The position numbers and the translations under genes were made by a program. The notes under the pieces were generated by a model that searched no databases, was not told the DNA's origin, and worked only from the letters and a program-made list of their open reading frames with translations. 64,000 bases of DNA, from the NCBI RefSeq assembly GCF_004357995.1, contig NZ_SMTK01000006.1:186001-250000 (forward strand), written 5' to 3'. The DNA is from Arthrobacter crusticola. Its GTDB lineage: Bacteria; Actinomycetota; Actinomycetes; Actinomycetales; Micrococcaceae. Positions 26,753 to 34,926 of this stretch are shown piece after piece (the stretch's first letter is position 1; every line of letters starts with the position of its first letter).

Positions 26753-27344
26753 AAGAATCCGCTCGACCTCGACCGGTCTTGACACCCCAAGGGAGAGCCG
26801 CAAACGGGTGTTCCCGCGGCTGCGCCCCAACCCGGACCGTTTCGGCAGCGCCACCGAGAACTTCGCCCGTTTCATGGGAACGCCCCAGTTCCTCTTCTAT
26901 ATGACGGTATTCTGTGTGCTCTGGCTGGTCTGGAACACCTGGGGACCCGAGAACGCACGGTGGGACAGCGCGGCGCTGGGCTTCACCGCCCTGACGCTGA
27001 TGCTGTCCCTTCAGGCCTCCTACGCTGCTCCCCTGCTGCTGCTGGCGCAGAACCGGCAGGACGACCGCGACCGGGTGTCGCTGCGCGAGGACCGGCACCG
27101 GGCTGAACGGAACCTGTCCGACACCGAATACCTGACCCGTGAGATCGCCGAGTTGCGTATCGCCATCCGCGAGGTCGCCACCCGCGACTATGTGCGCTCG
27201 GAGCTCCGCTCGGCGCTCGAGGAACTGTTGGAGGCGGCTGATGGTCAGGAGCTGACCCTTTCGAAGAAACCGCGGAGGAAACCGTCGGATAACACCATGA
27301 GCCTGCCCCGGGTCGCTCCGCCGGTCAGAAGCGACAGCCAGTGA
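26745..27344 (+). CDS. DUF1003 family membrane protein
   Basis: A 199-aa protein with the DUF1003 core: FARFMGTPQFLFYMTVFCVLW as first membrane segment, a second around FTALTLMLSLQASYAAPLLLL, and the conserved LAQNRQDDRDR. A coiled helical C terminus follows. The ATG lies inside the end of the preceding gene, with GGAGG upstream, so its expression is coupled to the MgtE-N/CBS protein. A shared magnesium or ion-homeostasis role is an inference from this pairing. It overlaps mrp by 4 nt. Confidence 0.88.
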   Translation: MAERIRSTSTGLDTPRESRKRVFPRLRPNPDRFGSATENFARFMGTPQFLFYMTVFCVLWLVWNTWGPENARWDSAALGFTALTLMLSLQASYAAPLLLLAQNRQDDRDRVSLREDRHRAERNLSDTEYLTREIAELRIAIREVATRDYVRSELRSALEELLEAADGQELTLSKKPRRKPSDNTMSLPRVAPPVRSDSQ

Positions 27345-28462
27345 TCTCTGAGGCAGCCGTGCTCACGGCGCTCGGTTCGGTCCTCGACCCCGAACTCCGC
27401 CGGCCCATCACCGACCTCGGGATGGTCGAGGGCGTCCAGGCCTCCGGCGACGGCAGCGTGACCGTTCGGGTCCTGCTGACAATCGCCGGGTGCCCCCTAT
27501 CCACCACCATCACCTCGGACGTCGAGGCGGCCCTGGCAGGCCTGTCCGGCGTCGAGCGCGTGCGCGTGGAACTGGGCGTGATGAACCAGGACCAGCGCGA
27601 TGAGCTGAAGGCGAAGCTCCGCGGTCCGGGCGGCGCCCGGGGCATCCCCTTCAATGAGGAAGGGTCCCTGACCCGGGTCTACGCCGTCGCCAGCGGCAAG
27701 GGCGGGGTCGGTAAGTCGACCGTCACCGTCAACCTCGCGGCCGCCATGGCCGCGCAGGGGCTGCGGGTGGGCATCATCGATGCCGACGTCTACGGATTCT
27801 CGGTGCCCGCGTTGATGGGAATCACCCAGCAGCCGACGAAGGTCGATGAAATGATCCTGCCGCCGGTGGCCCACGGGGTGAAGGTGATTTCGATCGGCAT
27901 GTTCGTCAGCGGCAACCAGCCGGTGGCCTGGCGCGGACCGATGCTTCACCGGGCCCTTGAGCAGTTCCTGACGGACGTCTACTTCGGCGACCTCGACGCG
28001 CTCTTCCTCGACCTGCCCCCGGGCACCGGGGACATCGCCATCTCGGTGGCCCAGCTGCTGCCGCGCTCCGAACTGCTCGTGGTCACCACCCCGCAGAGTG
28101 CCGCGGCGGATGTGGCGGAACGGGCCGGGGCGATGGCCGCGCAGACAGGCCAGAAGGTGGCCGGGGTGATCGAGAACATGTCCTGGCTCGAACTGCCCGA
28201 CGGCGGGCGGCTTGAGCTGTTCGGCGCCGGAGGCGGCGCCACCCTCGCCTCCCGGCTCACCGACACCCTTGGCACCGACATCGGACTGCTGGGCTCGGTG
28301 CCCGTCGAGGTCGCCCTGCGGGAGGGTGGCGACGCCGGCCTCCCCATCGTCCTGTCCGGGGAGGACTCCCCGGCGGCCCTGGAACTGAGGAAGGTCGCGG
28401 ATGGACTCGCGCACCGCCCGCGGGGGCTCTCGGGGACCAAGCTGACGCTCTCGCCGCGCTGA
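27341..28462 (+). CDS. mrp: Mrp/ApbC-type P-loop ATPase, iron-sulfur carrier
   Basis: Predicted scaffold or carrier for Fe-S clusters. The N-terminal DUF59 domain (1-80, with LTIAGCPLS) precedes the MinD/Mrp ATPase with deviant Walker A GKGGVGKST at 119-127, DADVYGFSVPALMG and ENMSW. The CxxC cluster motif that usually follows ENMSY in Mrp is replaced by LELPDGGRLELFG. This variant may bind the cluster differently or not at all. The GTG start overlaps the DUF1003 stop (GTGA). Confidence 0.9.
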   Translation: MISEAAVLTALGSVLDPELRRPITDLGMVEGVQASGDGSVTVRVLLTIAGCPLSTTITSDVEAALAGLSGVERVRVELGVMNQDQRDELKAKLRGPGGARGIPFNEEGSLTRVYAVASGKGGVGKSTVTVNLAAAMAAQGLRVGIIDADVYGFSVPALMGITQQPTKVDEMILPPVAHGVKVISIGMFVSGNQPVAWRGPMLHRALEQFLTDVYFGDLDALFLDLPPGTGDIAISVAQLLPRSELLVVTTPQSAAADVAERAGAMAAQTGQKVAGVIENMSWLELPDGGRLELFGAGGGATLASRLTDTLGTDIGLLGSVPVEVALREGGDAGLPIVLSGEDSPAALELRKVADGLAHRPRGLSGTKLTLSPR

Positions 28463-28538
28463 GCCTGGTCCGTTTCACCCGTTCGACGGCGGGTCCGGTC
28501 AAAGCCGTCTCGGTCGGGGTCGCCTCGGCCTGGATTGC

Positions 28539-28922
28539 CTAGGTCGCCTCGGCGTCATAGGGGGCCGACTGCCCGGCGGACAGCCTGACGGTCTGGGGCG
28601 CACTGCGGATTCCGGCAGGGGGGACGGGGGCGGGAGCGCCGCTGCTGACGGGCTTGAGGACGTCGTCGAAATCCTCGAGGAGCGCTTCGCGGATGATCCG
28701 CCGGGGGTCGTACTGACGGGGATCGAGTTTGCGCCAGTCAACCTCATCCAGCTCGGGGCCCACTTCCTCCCGCAGCTGCTCACGGGCGCCGGTGGCCATC
28801 CTCCGGAGTCCCTTGACGAGCCGGGCGAGCTGGGAGGCGTACTCGGGGAGGCGCTCCGGGCCGAGGATCACAACGGCAAGCAGCGCCAGGACGACAAACT
28901 CGAGACCGTTGATTCCCAACAC
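28539..28922 (-). CDS. tatB: Twin-arginine translocase subunit TatB
   Basis: Membrane subunit of the Tat export receptor with TatC. The 127-aa protein has the canonical N-terminal hairpin: a short transmembrane helix LEFVVLALLAVVILGPERLPEY followed by the amphipathic helix ARLVKGLRRM. An acidic then proline-rich tail follows. GTG 28922 lies 6 nt after TAGTCT on the minus strand (leaderless pattern), with AGGAAGG slightly further upstream. It follows sigE by 55 nt and converges on mrp. Its 3' end carries a 12-bp direct repeat (28518-28529 and 28542-28553). Confidence 0.9.
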   Translation of the reverse strand: MLGINGLEFVVLALLAVVILGPERLPEYASQLARLVKGLRRMATGAREQLREEVGPELDEVDWRKLDPRQYDPRRIIREALLEDFDDVLKPVSSGAPAPVPPAGIRSAPQTVRLSAGQSAPYDAEAT

Positions 28923-28977
28923 GAGAAAAGACTACCTTCCTGGGCAGCACCCGGACCATTTGGTCCGCCGCACGGGC

Positions 28978-29601
28978 CTAGCCGACGCCGGCGATGCGCG
29001 GGATCGACAGGGCCGGCCTGCGCGGAGCCCGGTGGGCCAGCTTCTCCCGGAGCATGGTGCGCCCGCGGTGGATGCGCGAGCGCACGGTTCCCAGCTTGAC
29101 CCCGAGCACCGCAGCCACCTCGTCGTAGGCCAGCCCCTCAAGGTCGCAGAGCACGACGGCGGCCCGGAAGTCCGGGGGCAGTTCCTCAAGTGCGGACTGG
29201 ACGTCGATGTCGAGGTTGTTGAACTCGTAGCTGCGTTCGGGTCCGGGATGGCCGCTGGGGAGCCGGCTTTCGGCTTCCTCGGTGAGCCCGTCGAACCGGA
29301 TGCGGGTCTTGCGCCGCGCCTGGTCGAGGAAGAGGTTCGTGGTGATGCGGTGCAGCCAGCCGTCCAGGGTTCCGGGCTTGAAGTTCGCCAGCGATCGGAA
29401 GACCCGGACAAACACTTCCTGCGTGAGGTCCTCGGCGTCGTACTTGTTGCCGGTGAGGCGGTAGGCGAGCCGGTACACCTTGGGTGAGTAGTTGGTGACG
29501 ACTTCCTCCCAGGACGGCGCAACCCACTCACTGTCGCCCGTGCCGGTTTCAGCCGGCGGGATCGCCGGCCCTGCGGCCGTTGCCGCCCGTACTGTAGACA
29601 T
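28978..29601 (-). CDS. sigE: ECF RNA polymerase sigma factor, SigE-like
   Basis: Extracytoplasmic-function sigma factor, 207 aa. Region 2 (about 30-100) shows [31 protein letters not shown], and region 4 (about 140-190) shows [31 protein letters not shown] with a [11 protein letters not shown] recognition helix. ATG 29601 has AGAGGAAA upstream. In M. tuberculosis sigE is followed by an anti-sigma gene and htrA before tatB; here only 55 nt separate sigE from tatB, so any anti-sigma factor is elsewhere or absent. It is divergent from the O-methyltransferase. Confidence 0.9.
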   Translation of the reverse strand: MSTVRAATAAGPAIPPAETGTGDSEWVAPSWEEVVTNYSPKVYRLAYRLTGNKYDAEDLTQEVFVRVFRSLANFKPGTLDGWLHRITTNLFLDQARRKTRIRFDGLTEEAESRLPSGHPGPERSYEFNNLDIDVQSALEELPPDFRAAVVLCDLEGLAYDEVAAVLGVKLGTVRSRIHRGRTMLREKLAHRAPRRPALSIPRIAGVG

Positions 29602-29686
29602 CAGTTTCCTCTTCCCGCCGTCGATCTGTTCCCGCTCCGGGCTGCTGCGAGATGAAGATGCAGCCAGAAGGAGTTCGACGCCGTAC

Positions 29687-29802
29687 GTGCGTTGGATGTC
29701 CCGGAAAGAAAATACTTTCGCATCAAGCTGGGAGCACGCTGATAAAAGCAGGTGCGTTGGATGGACGCCGGTGCGCGCCCTGCGGGGCATTAACAGTAGG
29801 GT
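29687..29802. promoter_or_regulatory. sigE/O-methyltransferase divergent intergenic region
   Basis: The 252-nt gap has a -10-like TAGGGT (29797-29802, plus strand) upstream of the methyltransferase and a 12-bp direct repeat GTGCGTTGGATG at 29687-29698 and 29752-29763. I could not identify a convincing SigE-type GGAAC/GTT promoter. Confidence 0.3.
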
Positions 29803-29853
29803 TGAAGCGGGGTGGGGGCCCGAACCAGAGAATCACCGACAGAACGGACACCG

Positions 29854-30492
29854 ATGGCCGCGGATAAGCAGAGCAGCTGGTCCTACACCGAAGGGCTTCC
29901 CGAGGAGGACGACGTCCTCCTGCGTGCCCGGGACCGATCCCACGAGCTCGGAGTGACCCCCGTGTCGCCCGGTGTGGGAGCAGCGCTGACGGTGCTTGCC
30001 GCGGGGTCCAAGGCACAGACGGCCGTGGAGGTCGGTGCGGGCGCCGGGGTCTCGGGCGTGTGCCTGCTGCGCGGGCTTGGCCGCAGCGCGGTGCTCACCA
30101 CCATCGACTCCGACGTTGATCATCTGCGCACCGCCCGTGAGGCCTACGCGGAGGCGGGAATCCCCGCCAACCGCACACGCACCATCTCGGGGCGCGCCGC
30201 CGATGTGCTCCCCCGGCTGACCGACGCCGCCTACGACCTTGTGTTCATCGACGCCGACAAGCCGAATCTGCCCCTCTACGTTGACCAGGCCATCCGGCTG
30301 CTGAAGCCCGGCGGAATGCTCATCGTCAATGACGCCCTCGACGCCGACCGTGTGGCCGAACCGGCGGTACGGGAAGCTTCGACCAATACGCTGCGCCAGG
30401 TCGGCAGGACCGTGCGGGAGCACGAGAAGCTCCTGTCGGCGCTGCTGCCGACGGGCTCGGGGCTGCTGCTCGCCGTGAAACGCCAGGCCTGA
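29854..30492 (+). CDS. SAM-dependent O-methyltransferase (class I, CCoAMT-like)
   Basis: A 212-aa methyltransferase of the caffeoyl-CoA/catechol type. It has the motif I AVEVGAGAGVSGVCLL, VFIDADKPN (metal- and substrate-side aspartate) and ALRLLKPGGML-like post-motif (IRLLKPGGMLIVNDAL). The ATG 29854 start (MAADKQSSWSY) follows the family, whereas a GTG at 29812 would add 14 residues and would be nearly leaderless relative to TAGGGT. In M. tuberculosis an O-methyltransferase also lies divergent from sigE. The substrate is unknown. Confidence 0.88.
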   Translation: MAADKQSSWSYTEGLPEEDDVLLRARDRSHELGVTPVSPGVGAALTVLAAGSKAQTAVEVGAGAGVSGVCLLRGLGRSAVLTTIDSDVDHLRTAREAYAEAGIPANRTRTISGRAADVLPRLTDAAYDLVFIDADKPNLPLYVDQAIRLLKPGGMLIVNDALDADRVAEPAVREASTNTLRQVGRTVREHEKLLSALLPTGSGLLLAVKRQA

Positions 30493-30507
30493 CGCGGCTG
30501 AACGCCC

Positions 30508-30533
30508 GGCTCGAGACTTTTGAAAGCCGAGCC
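30508..30533 (+). terminator. Hairpin after O-methyltransferase
   Basis: GGCTCG (30508-30513) pairs with CGAGCC (30528-30533) around a loop containing CTTTTGAAAG, 16 nt after the stop codon. Flanking CCTGACGCG units are imperfectly repeated through the 86-nt gap. It may serve both this gene and the convergent DUF3117 gene. Confidence 0.45.
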
Positions 30534-30578
30534 TGACGCGACGGGACGCCCGGCCTGACGTGACGCGGCGCGGCGGGC

Positions 30579-30746
30579 TCAGCCGGTGACGGTGAGCAGG
30601 CAGTCCTTAAGCTTTCCGGCTTCCTCCGCATTGAGCTCGACAACGAGCCGTCCCCCACCGTCGATCGGGACCCGCATGATGAGGCTGCGCCCCTCCTTGG
30701 TGACTTCCATCGGTCCGTCGCCGGTTCGCGGTTTCATGGCAGCCAT
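30579..30746 (-). CDS. DUF3117 family protein
   Basis: A 55-aa protein beginning MAAMKPRTGDGPMEVTKEG, the very conserved small actinobacterial DUF3117 family (Rv1211 type, from memory). The function is unknown. ATG 30746 gives exactly the family length; upstream residues MKGTLL are not conserved. AAAGGGA lies 9 nt upstream. It is monocistronic between the O-methyltransferase (convergent) and a mannosyltransferase gene. Confidence 0.9.
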   Translation of the reverse strand: MAAMKPRTGDGPMEVTKEGRSLIMRVPIDGGGRLVVELNAEEAGKLKDCLLTVTG

Positions 30747-30860
30747 AAGGAGTGTCCCTTTCAACAGTGCGCTGCCGGATGAGGGCCGCGCGTCGGTAAG
30801 CGGTGTGCGCGGAACGCACCCCCTAAGAGAGAAGCGCGCCGATACACGTCATCACCAAAC

Positions 30861-30866
30861 ATTATC
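30861..30866 (-). promoter_or_regulatory. Probable -10 element for DUF3117 gene
   Basis: On the minus strand TGGATAATG contains GATAAT, about 115 nt before the DUF3117 start. This would give a leader of roughly 105 nt. No good -35 was found at 17 nt. Confidence 0.35.
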
Positions 30867-30923
30867 CAGCACAATCGCGCGCAGGGACTAATTCAGTGCG
30901 GTGCGGATCACAGTGTCGCGCTC

Positions 30924-32144
30924 TCAGGGGGGAAAGTCGCTGCTGCCCCCGGAGGGGTTCCACATCCACAGCAGGGCGATCCAGACGGCCTGCAGCAGCA
31001 CCGACACCCCCAGGATGGCGCACCGCGCCGGCGTGGATCGAACCACGAAGACGGCGGCCAGCGCGAGGGGGAACAGCGGCAGCAGGATGCGGTAGGTGCT
31101 GGTCTGCGGGTTCCAGAACGCGGCCAGGTACAGCAGGTAGGAGGCGCACCACCAGACGGGCACCCGTCCGAGGCTCCGCACCGGCTCCAGCCGCAGGAGC
31201 AGGACGCACCCGGCCGCGGCGGCCAGAACCGCCACCGGCCCACCGACGGGCCCGAGCAGGTTCATTCCGGCCTGCAGCCAGGGCAGGAAGGGTGCCAGAT
31301 GGGATCCGCGCCAGGCAGTTTCGGTCTGGAGGTAGGCGTCGTACTGGCCGGTCACGGCCCACGCGGTGGCGGGCCAGGCGAGGGCGGCCGCCGCCGCGGC
31401 GAGGGTGAGCACCGCAAGCCGCTGCAGGGCGGAGTCCGAGGCGCCGTCCCGGGGCGGGCCCGACCGCTCCCGCCAGGCACCGAGCGCCTTCCGCACGAAC
31501 AGGGCGAAGACGAGCACCGCGAAGGGAACCCCGGCCGGCCGGGCGAAGCCCATCAGCAGGACCACCGGGACAGCACCAAGGTAGCGTCCTGTCGCGACAA
31601 GGTGGAGCGCCAGGGCCAGCATGAGCAGGTGGAGCGACTCGGCGTACGGGATCTGGAGGATGGGCGAGACCGGCAGCACCGCCACGAACGCCACACCCCA
31701 CAGCGCCTCGCGCGGAGCGGCGGCGAGGAGGAACAGCCGGTAGAGCACCAGTGCGGCGGCGAACCCGCAGACGGTGGCGACGGCCGGGGCGAGAACGTTC
31801 CAGCCGACTCCGGTCAGGAGGTGAAGGGCCCGGACCAGGCCCGGGAAGAGCGGATAGAAGGCCCACTGGTTCTGCAGGACCGTTCCGTCCTCAGCACGCG
31901 GCAGCACCTCGGGGTACCCCTCGTCGTAGATCCGCCGGTACCAGCCGCTGTCCCAGAATTCGAGGAAGGACAGGTAATCGGGGGAAGACGGAGCCCACGG
32001 ATTGGCCCCTTGGCGGGAGGCCGCGGCCAGGAGCAGGGCCGTCGAGACGGCACGGGCCGCCGCGAAGACGAGCAGCACCTGCAGCGGCCAGGGCCACCGG
32101 AGCAGTGCCCCGCGCGTGCCTCCCTGCAGTCCCGGGCGCGTCAC
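30924..32144 (-). CDS. Integral membrane mannosyltransferase, GT-C fold (PIG-V-like)
   Basis: A 406-aa polytopic protein with about nine hydrophobic segments. The first extracytoplasmic loop carries FLEFWDSGWYRRIYDEGYP, the acidic motif typical of dolichyl- or polyprenyl-phosphate-mannose-dependent GT-C enzymes of the PIG-V/GPI18 type. It probably mannosylates an envelope lipid or glycan. The GTG start overlaps the tag stop by 4 nt, so it is the last gene of a LOG/DivIVA/tag/mannosyltransferase run on this strand. Confidence 0.82.
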   Translation of the reverse strand: MTRPGLQGGTRGALLRWPWPLQVLLVFAAARAVSTALLLAAASRQGANPWAPSSPDYLSFLEFWDSGWYRRIYDEGYPEVLPRAEDGTVLQNQWAFYPLFPGLVRALHLLTGVGWNVLAPAVATVCGFAAALVLYRLFLLAAAPREALWGVAFVAVLPVSPILQIPYAESLHLLMLALALHLVATGRYLGAVPVVLLMGFARPAGVPFAVLVFALFVRKALGAWRERSGPPRDGASDSALQRLAVLTLAAAAAALAWPATAWAVTGQYDAYLQTETAWRGSHLAPFLPWLQAGMNLLGPVGGPVAVLAAAAGCVLLLRLEPVRSLGRVPVWWCASYLLYLAAFWNPQTSTYRILLPLFPLALAAVFVVRSTPARCAILGVSVLLQAVWIALLWMWNPSGGSSDFPP

Positions 32145-32758
32145 GGCACCGGTGCCGCCGCACCGTCCGGCCCACCGGCGGCGGTCTCCGCCCGCACCCA
32201 GCAGGAGGCGAGATGGTCGTTCACATAGCCGGTGGCCTGCATCATGGCGTAGGCCGTGGTGGGCCCGACGAACCGGAACCCGTGGCCGCGGAGGGCCTTC
32301 GCGAGCGCCGTCGACTCGGCGGTGACGGCGGGAACGTCCTGCAGCTCCACCGGCGCCGGGCGCGGGGCCGGCCGGTGGGCTTCGAGCAGTCCGGCGAGGC
32401 TCACCCCCGGGGGCAGGGCCGCCAGCGCCCGGGCGTTGGCAATGGTGGCCAGGATCTTGGCCCGGTTGCGCACGATCCGGGCGTCGGCGAGCAGCCGGGC
32501 GATGTCCTCCTCGGTGAAGGCCGCGACACGGGACGGCTCGAAGCCGGCGAAGGCCTCACGGAAGGCGGGACGCTTGCGCAGGATGGTGATCCAGCTGAGC
32601 CCGGACTGGAACGCCTCGAGGCTGAGGCGTTCGAACAGGGCGCCCTCCCCGTGGACGGGCCGGCCCCACTCCTCGTCGTGGTAGCGCTCGTACTCGGCGC
32701 TGGAGACCGACCACCCGCAACGCAGTTTGCCGTCGGACCCCGCGGCGGCCGGCGTCAC
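32141..32758 (-). CDS. tag: DNA-3-methyladenine glycosylase I
   Basis: Base-excision enzyme that removes 3-methyladenine from alkylated DNA. The 205-aa protein has the Tag pattern RCGWS and YHDEEWGRP, then LSLEAFQSGLSWITIL. The zinc ligands by analogy with E. coli are Cys14, His27, His182 and Cys186 (NDHLASC). The GTG start overlaps the preceding DivIVA-like gene stop by 4 nt. Confidence 0.94.
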   Translation of the reverse strand: MTPAAAGSDGKLRCGWSVSSAEYERYHDEEWGRPVHGEGALFERLSLEAFQSGLSWITILRKRPAFREAFAGFEPSRVAAFTEEDIARLLADARIVRNRAKILATIANARALAALPPGVSLAGLLEAHRPAPRPAPVELQDVPAVTAESTALAKALRGHGFRFVGPTTAYAMMQATGYVNDHLASCWVRAETAAGGPDGAAAPVP

Positions 32759-33108
32759 GGCTGTGCTCCGCCGCGACCGCCGGGACCTTGGGCGCTCCGG
32801 CGCAGCGCCTCGATCTGGGCATCCCGCGCCGCGAGCGCCCCGGCGAGGGAGTTCAGGACCTCATGCACCTGGTCGGTGCGGTAGCCCCGCAGGGCCCGCC
32901 CGAACCGGATCGCGGTGACGTCCTCGGCGGCCGGAGGGTCCGGCAGCAGGATCGGCGGCAGCGCGGGGAGCTGCCCGGCAAGGCCCGGAAGCACCCAGGC
33001 GGGGCGGGCGGACCGGCGCAGCGCGGTGCGCGGCTGCGGAAGCCGCCAGGCCGCGGCGGCGGTGCCGGCCAGCAGGGCCACCGCGACGAGAACGAGGAAG
33101 AGAGTCAC
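32755..33108 (-). CDS. DivIVA-domain small membrane protein
   Basis: A 117-aa protein beginning with a single transmembrane helix (LFLVLVAVALLAGTAAAAW). A Pro-rich linker leads to a C-terminal DivIVA-like segment RFGRALRGYRTDQVHEVLNSL followed by a short predicted coiled coil. GTG 33108 is chosen so that the membrane helix begins the protein; the upstream 28 residues are highly basic and unlikely. A similar DivIVA-like gene lies beside tag in mycobacteria, as I recall. A role in polar or septal localisation is inferred. Confidence 0.75.
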   Translation of the reverse strand: MTLFLVLVAVALLAGTAAAAWRLPQPRTALRRSARPAWVLPGLAGQLPALPPILLPDPPAAEDVTAIRFGRALRGYRTDQVHEVLNSLAGALAARDAQIEALRRSAQGPGGRGGAQP

Positions 33109-33160
33109 AGTGCCATCGTGCCAGAAAGCCCTCCGGCACCGGCAGCGGTTCCGGGCGGCC

Positions 33161-33970
33161 CTACGGCGCGGTGTGTGTCTTGGTGTCGGCAATGACGAAA
33201 TTGACGGCTTCCTCGGCGGTGTCGACGAGGTGCACCAGGCCCAGATCCGCTTCGGCGATCATGCCCTCGGCGAGCAGGGTGTTCTTCACCCAGTCCCACA
33301 GCGGGGTCCAGTAGTCGATACCGATCAGCACAATTGGGAACGAGGTGACCTTGCGGGTCTGCACGAGGGTCATGGCTTCGAAGAGCTCGTCGAGGGTGCC
33401 GAAACCGCCGGGCAGCACCACGAAGCCCCGCGCGTACTTCACGAACATGGTCTTGCGGGCGAAGAAGTACCGGAAGTTGATGCCGAGGTCGACCCACTCG
33501 TTCATTCCCTGTTCGAAGGGAAGCTCGATGCCCAGCCCCACCGACATGCCGCCGGCCTCGCAGGCGCCCTTATTGGCGGCCTCCATGGCACCCGGACCGC
33601 CACCGGTGATCACGGCGTAGCCGGCACCGACGAGCCGCCGGCCTACCTCCTCGCCCACGGCGTAGAAGCGAGAGCCCCGCGGTGTCCGCGCCGACCCGAA
33701 GACGCTGATGGCGGGGCCGAGTTCGGAGAGGGTACCGAAGCCTTCGACGAATTCGCTCTGGATCCGCAGCACCCGCCACGGATCCGTTTTGGTGAACATC
33801 GGTTCTTCGTCGGCGTCCAGGAGGAAGCTGTCGGACTGCGGCTCGGCCGCCTGCCCCCGGCGCAGCTCGACCGAGCCGCGGCGTCGGGGCTCTCCCCCGT
33901 TGGCTCTTGAAGGCACCGGGCGGGAGGGGGTGCTGGCGTCGGAATCGGAGTCGCGGTTCAGGTGAGGCAT
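33161..33970 (-). CDS. LOG-family protein (TIGR00730, putative nucleoside monophosphate phosphoribohydrolase)
   Basis: A 269-aa protein of the LONELY GUY/lysine-decarboxylase-like family, enzymes that release free bases such as cytokinins from nucleotides. The signature PGGFGTLDE and the Rossmann GGGPGAMEAANKG are intact. The first 60 residues are a disordered Ser/Arg/Pro-rich extension that I recall for large actinobacterial LOGs. ATG 33970 lies 6 nt after TAGCCT (minus strand), a leaderless arrangement, and is divergent from gluA. Confidence 0.87.
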   Translation of the reverse strand: MPHLNRDSDSDASTPSRPVPSRANGGEPRRRGSVELRRGQAAEPQSDSFLLDADEEPMFTKTDPWRVLRIQSEFVEGFGTLSELGPAISVFGSARTPRGSRFYAVGEEVGRRLVGAGYAVITGGGPGAMEAANKGACEAGGMSVGLGIELPFEQGMNEWVDLGINFRYFFARKTMFVKYARGFVVLPGGFGTLDELFEAMTLVQTRKVTSFPIVLIGIDYWTPLWDWVKNTLLAEGMIAEADLGLVHLVDTAEEAVNFVIADTKTHTAP

Positions 33971-33976
33971 GCTCCT

Positions 33977-34079
33977 AGGCTAACCGTCCGGCCCGCCGTT
34001 GGGGCTTTGGTTGCTCTTGAATCACAATTCCCCCTTTTGGGCGCGCTTGTATTGCCAGAGGGCATTCGTTCGCTAGATT
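33977..34079. promoter_or_regulatory. Divergent leaderless promoters of the LOG gene and gluA
   Basis: For gluA, TTGCCA (34052-34057), a 16-nt spacer and TAGATT (34074-34079) end 7 nt before the ATG. For the LOG gene, TAGCCT on the minus strand (33977-33982) ends 6 nt before its ATG. The 116-bp gap thus holds two back-to-back promoters with no room for conventional leaders. Confidence 0.6.
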
Positions 34080-34086
34080 CTTCTCC

Positions 34087-34863
34087 ATGACAAGCGAACC
34101 GCAGCCGTCCACGTCCGCGTCTTCTGCGCACCCCCTGGTCTCCCTGAAGAAGGTCAACAAGCACTACGGTCCCCTGCACGTTCTCAAGGACATTGACTTG
34201 GAGGTGGCCCGCGGCGAGGTCGTCGTCGTGATCGGCCCGTCCGGTTCCGGAAAGTCGACCCTGTGCCGGGCCATCAACCGGCTGGAGACCATCGACGACG
34301 GCGAGATCCGGGTCGACGGCAAGGTCCTGCCCGCCGAGGGGAAGGCGCTGGCACGGCTCCGCGCCGACGTCGGGATGGTCTTCCAGTCCTTCAACCTCTT
34401 CGCGCACAAGTCCATCCTTGAAAATGTGACCCTTGGGCCGGTCAAGGTCAAGGGCATGAAGGGCGGCGAAGCGAAGGAGCTTGCCCTGTCGCTGCTCAAG
34501 CGCGTGGGCGTCGACAACCAGGCCGACAAGCTGCCTGCCCAGCTCTCCGGCGGCCAGCAGCAGCGCGTGGCGATCGCCCGGGCGCTGGCGATGAAGCCCA
34601 AAGTGATGCTGTTCGACGAACCGACCTCGGCCCTGGACCCCGAAATGATCAACGAGGTCCTCGACGCGATGGTCGCCCTCGCCAAGGAGGGCATGACGAT
34701 GATCGTTGTGACCCACGAGATGGGCTTCGCCCGCAAGGCCGCCGACCGGGTCGTATTTATGGCCGACGGGCAGATTGTCGAGCAGGCCACACCCGAGGAG
34801 TTCTTCACCAATCCCAGGAGCGAGCGGGCCAAGGACTTCCTTGGCAAGATCCTCGCCCACTGA
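34087..34863 (+). CDS. gluA: Glutamate-type amino acid ABC transporter ATPase
   Basis: ATPase of a polar amino acid importer, most like the corynebacterial glutamate system GluABCD. The 258-aa protein has Walker [10 protein letters not shown] at 50-58, Q-loop [12 protein letters not shown], signature [15 protein letters not shown], Walker [14 protein letters not shown] and [10 protein letters not shown]. An acidic and Ser-rich 17-residue extension precedes the ABC core. It starts a four-gene operon; gluB follows 63 nt later. Confidence 0.93.
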   Translation: MTSEPQPSTSASSAHPLVSLKKVNKHYGPLHVLKDIDLEVARGEVVVVIGPSGSGKSTLCRAINRLETIDDGEIRVDGKVLPAEGKALARLRADVGMVFQSFNLFAHKSILENVTLGPVKVKGMKGGEAKELALSLLKRVGVDNQADKLPAQLSGGQQQRVAIARALAMKPKVMLFDEPTSALDPEMINEVLDAMVALAKEGMTMIVVTHEMGFARKAADRVVFMADGQIVEQATPEEFFTNPRSERAKDFLGKILAH

Positions 34864-34926
34864 GTTTCACGACCTACACGTACCGCACCTCAAGGCCTCA
34901 CAAGGGCCGCAACGCAAGGAGAAATC

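Noticed and set aside
29687..29763. Direct repeat GTGCGTTGGATG as a regulatory site for sigE
   Set aside because: Only two copies, 65 nt apart and with no fixed relation to a promoter; reported only as a detail of the intergenic region.
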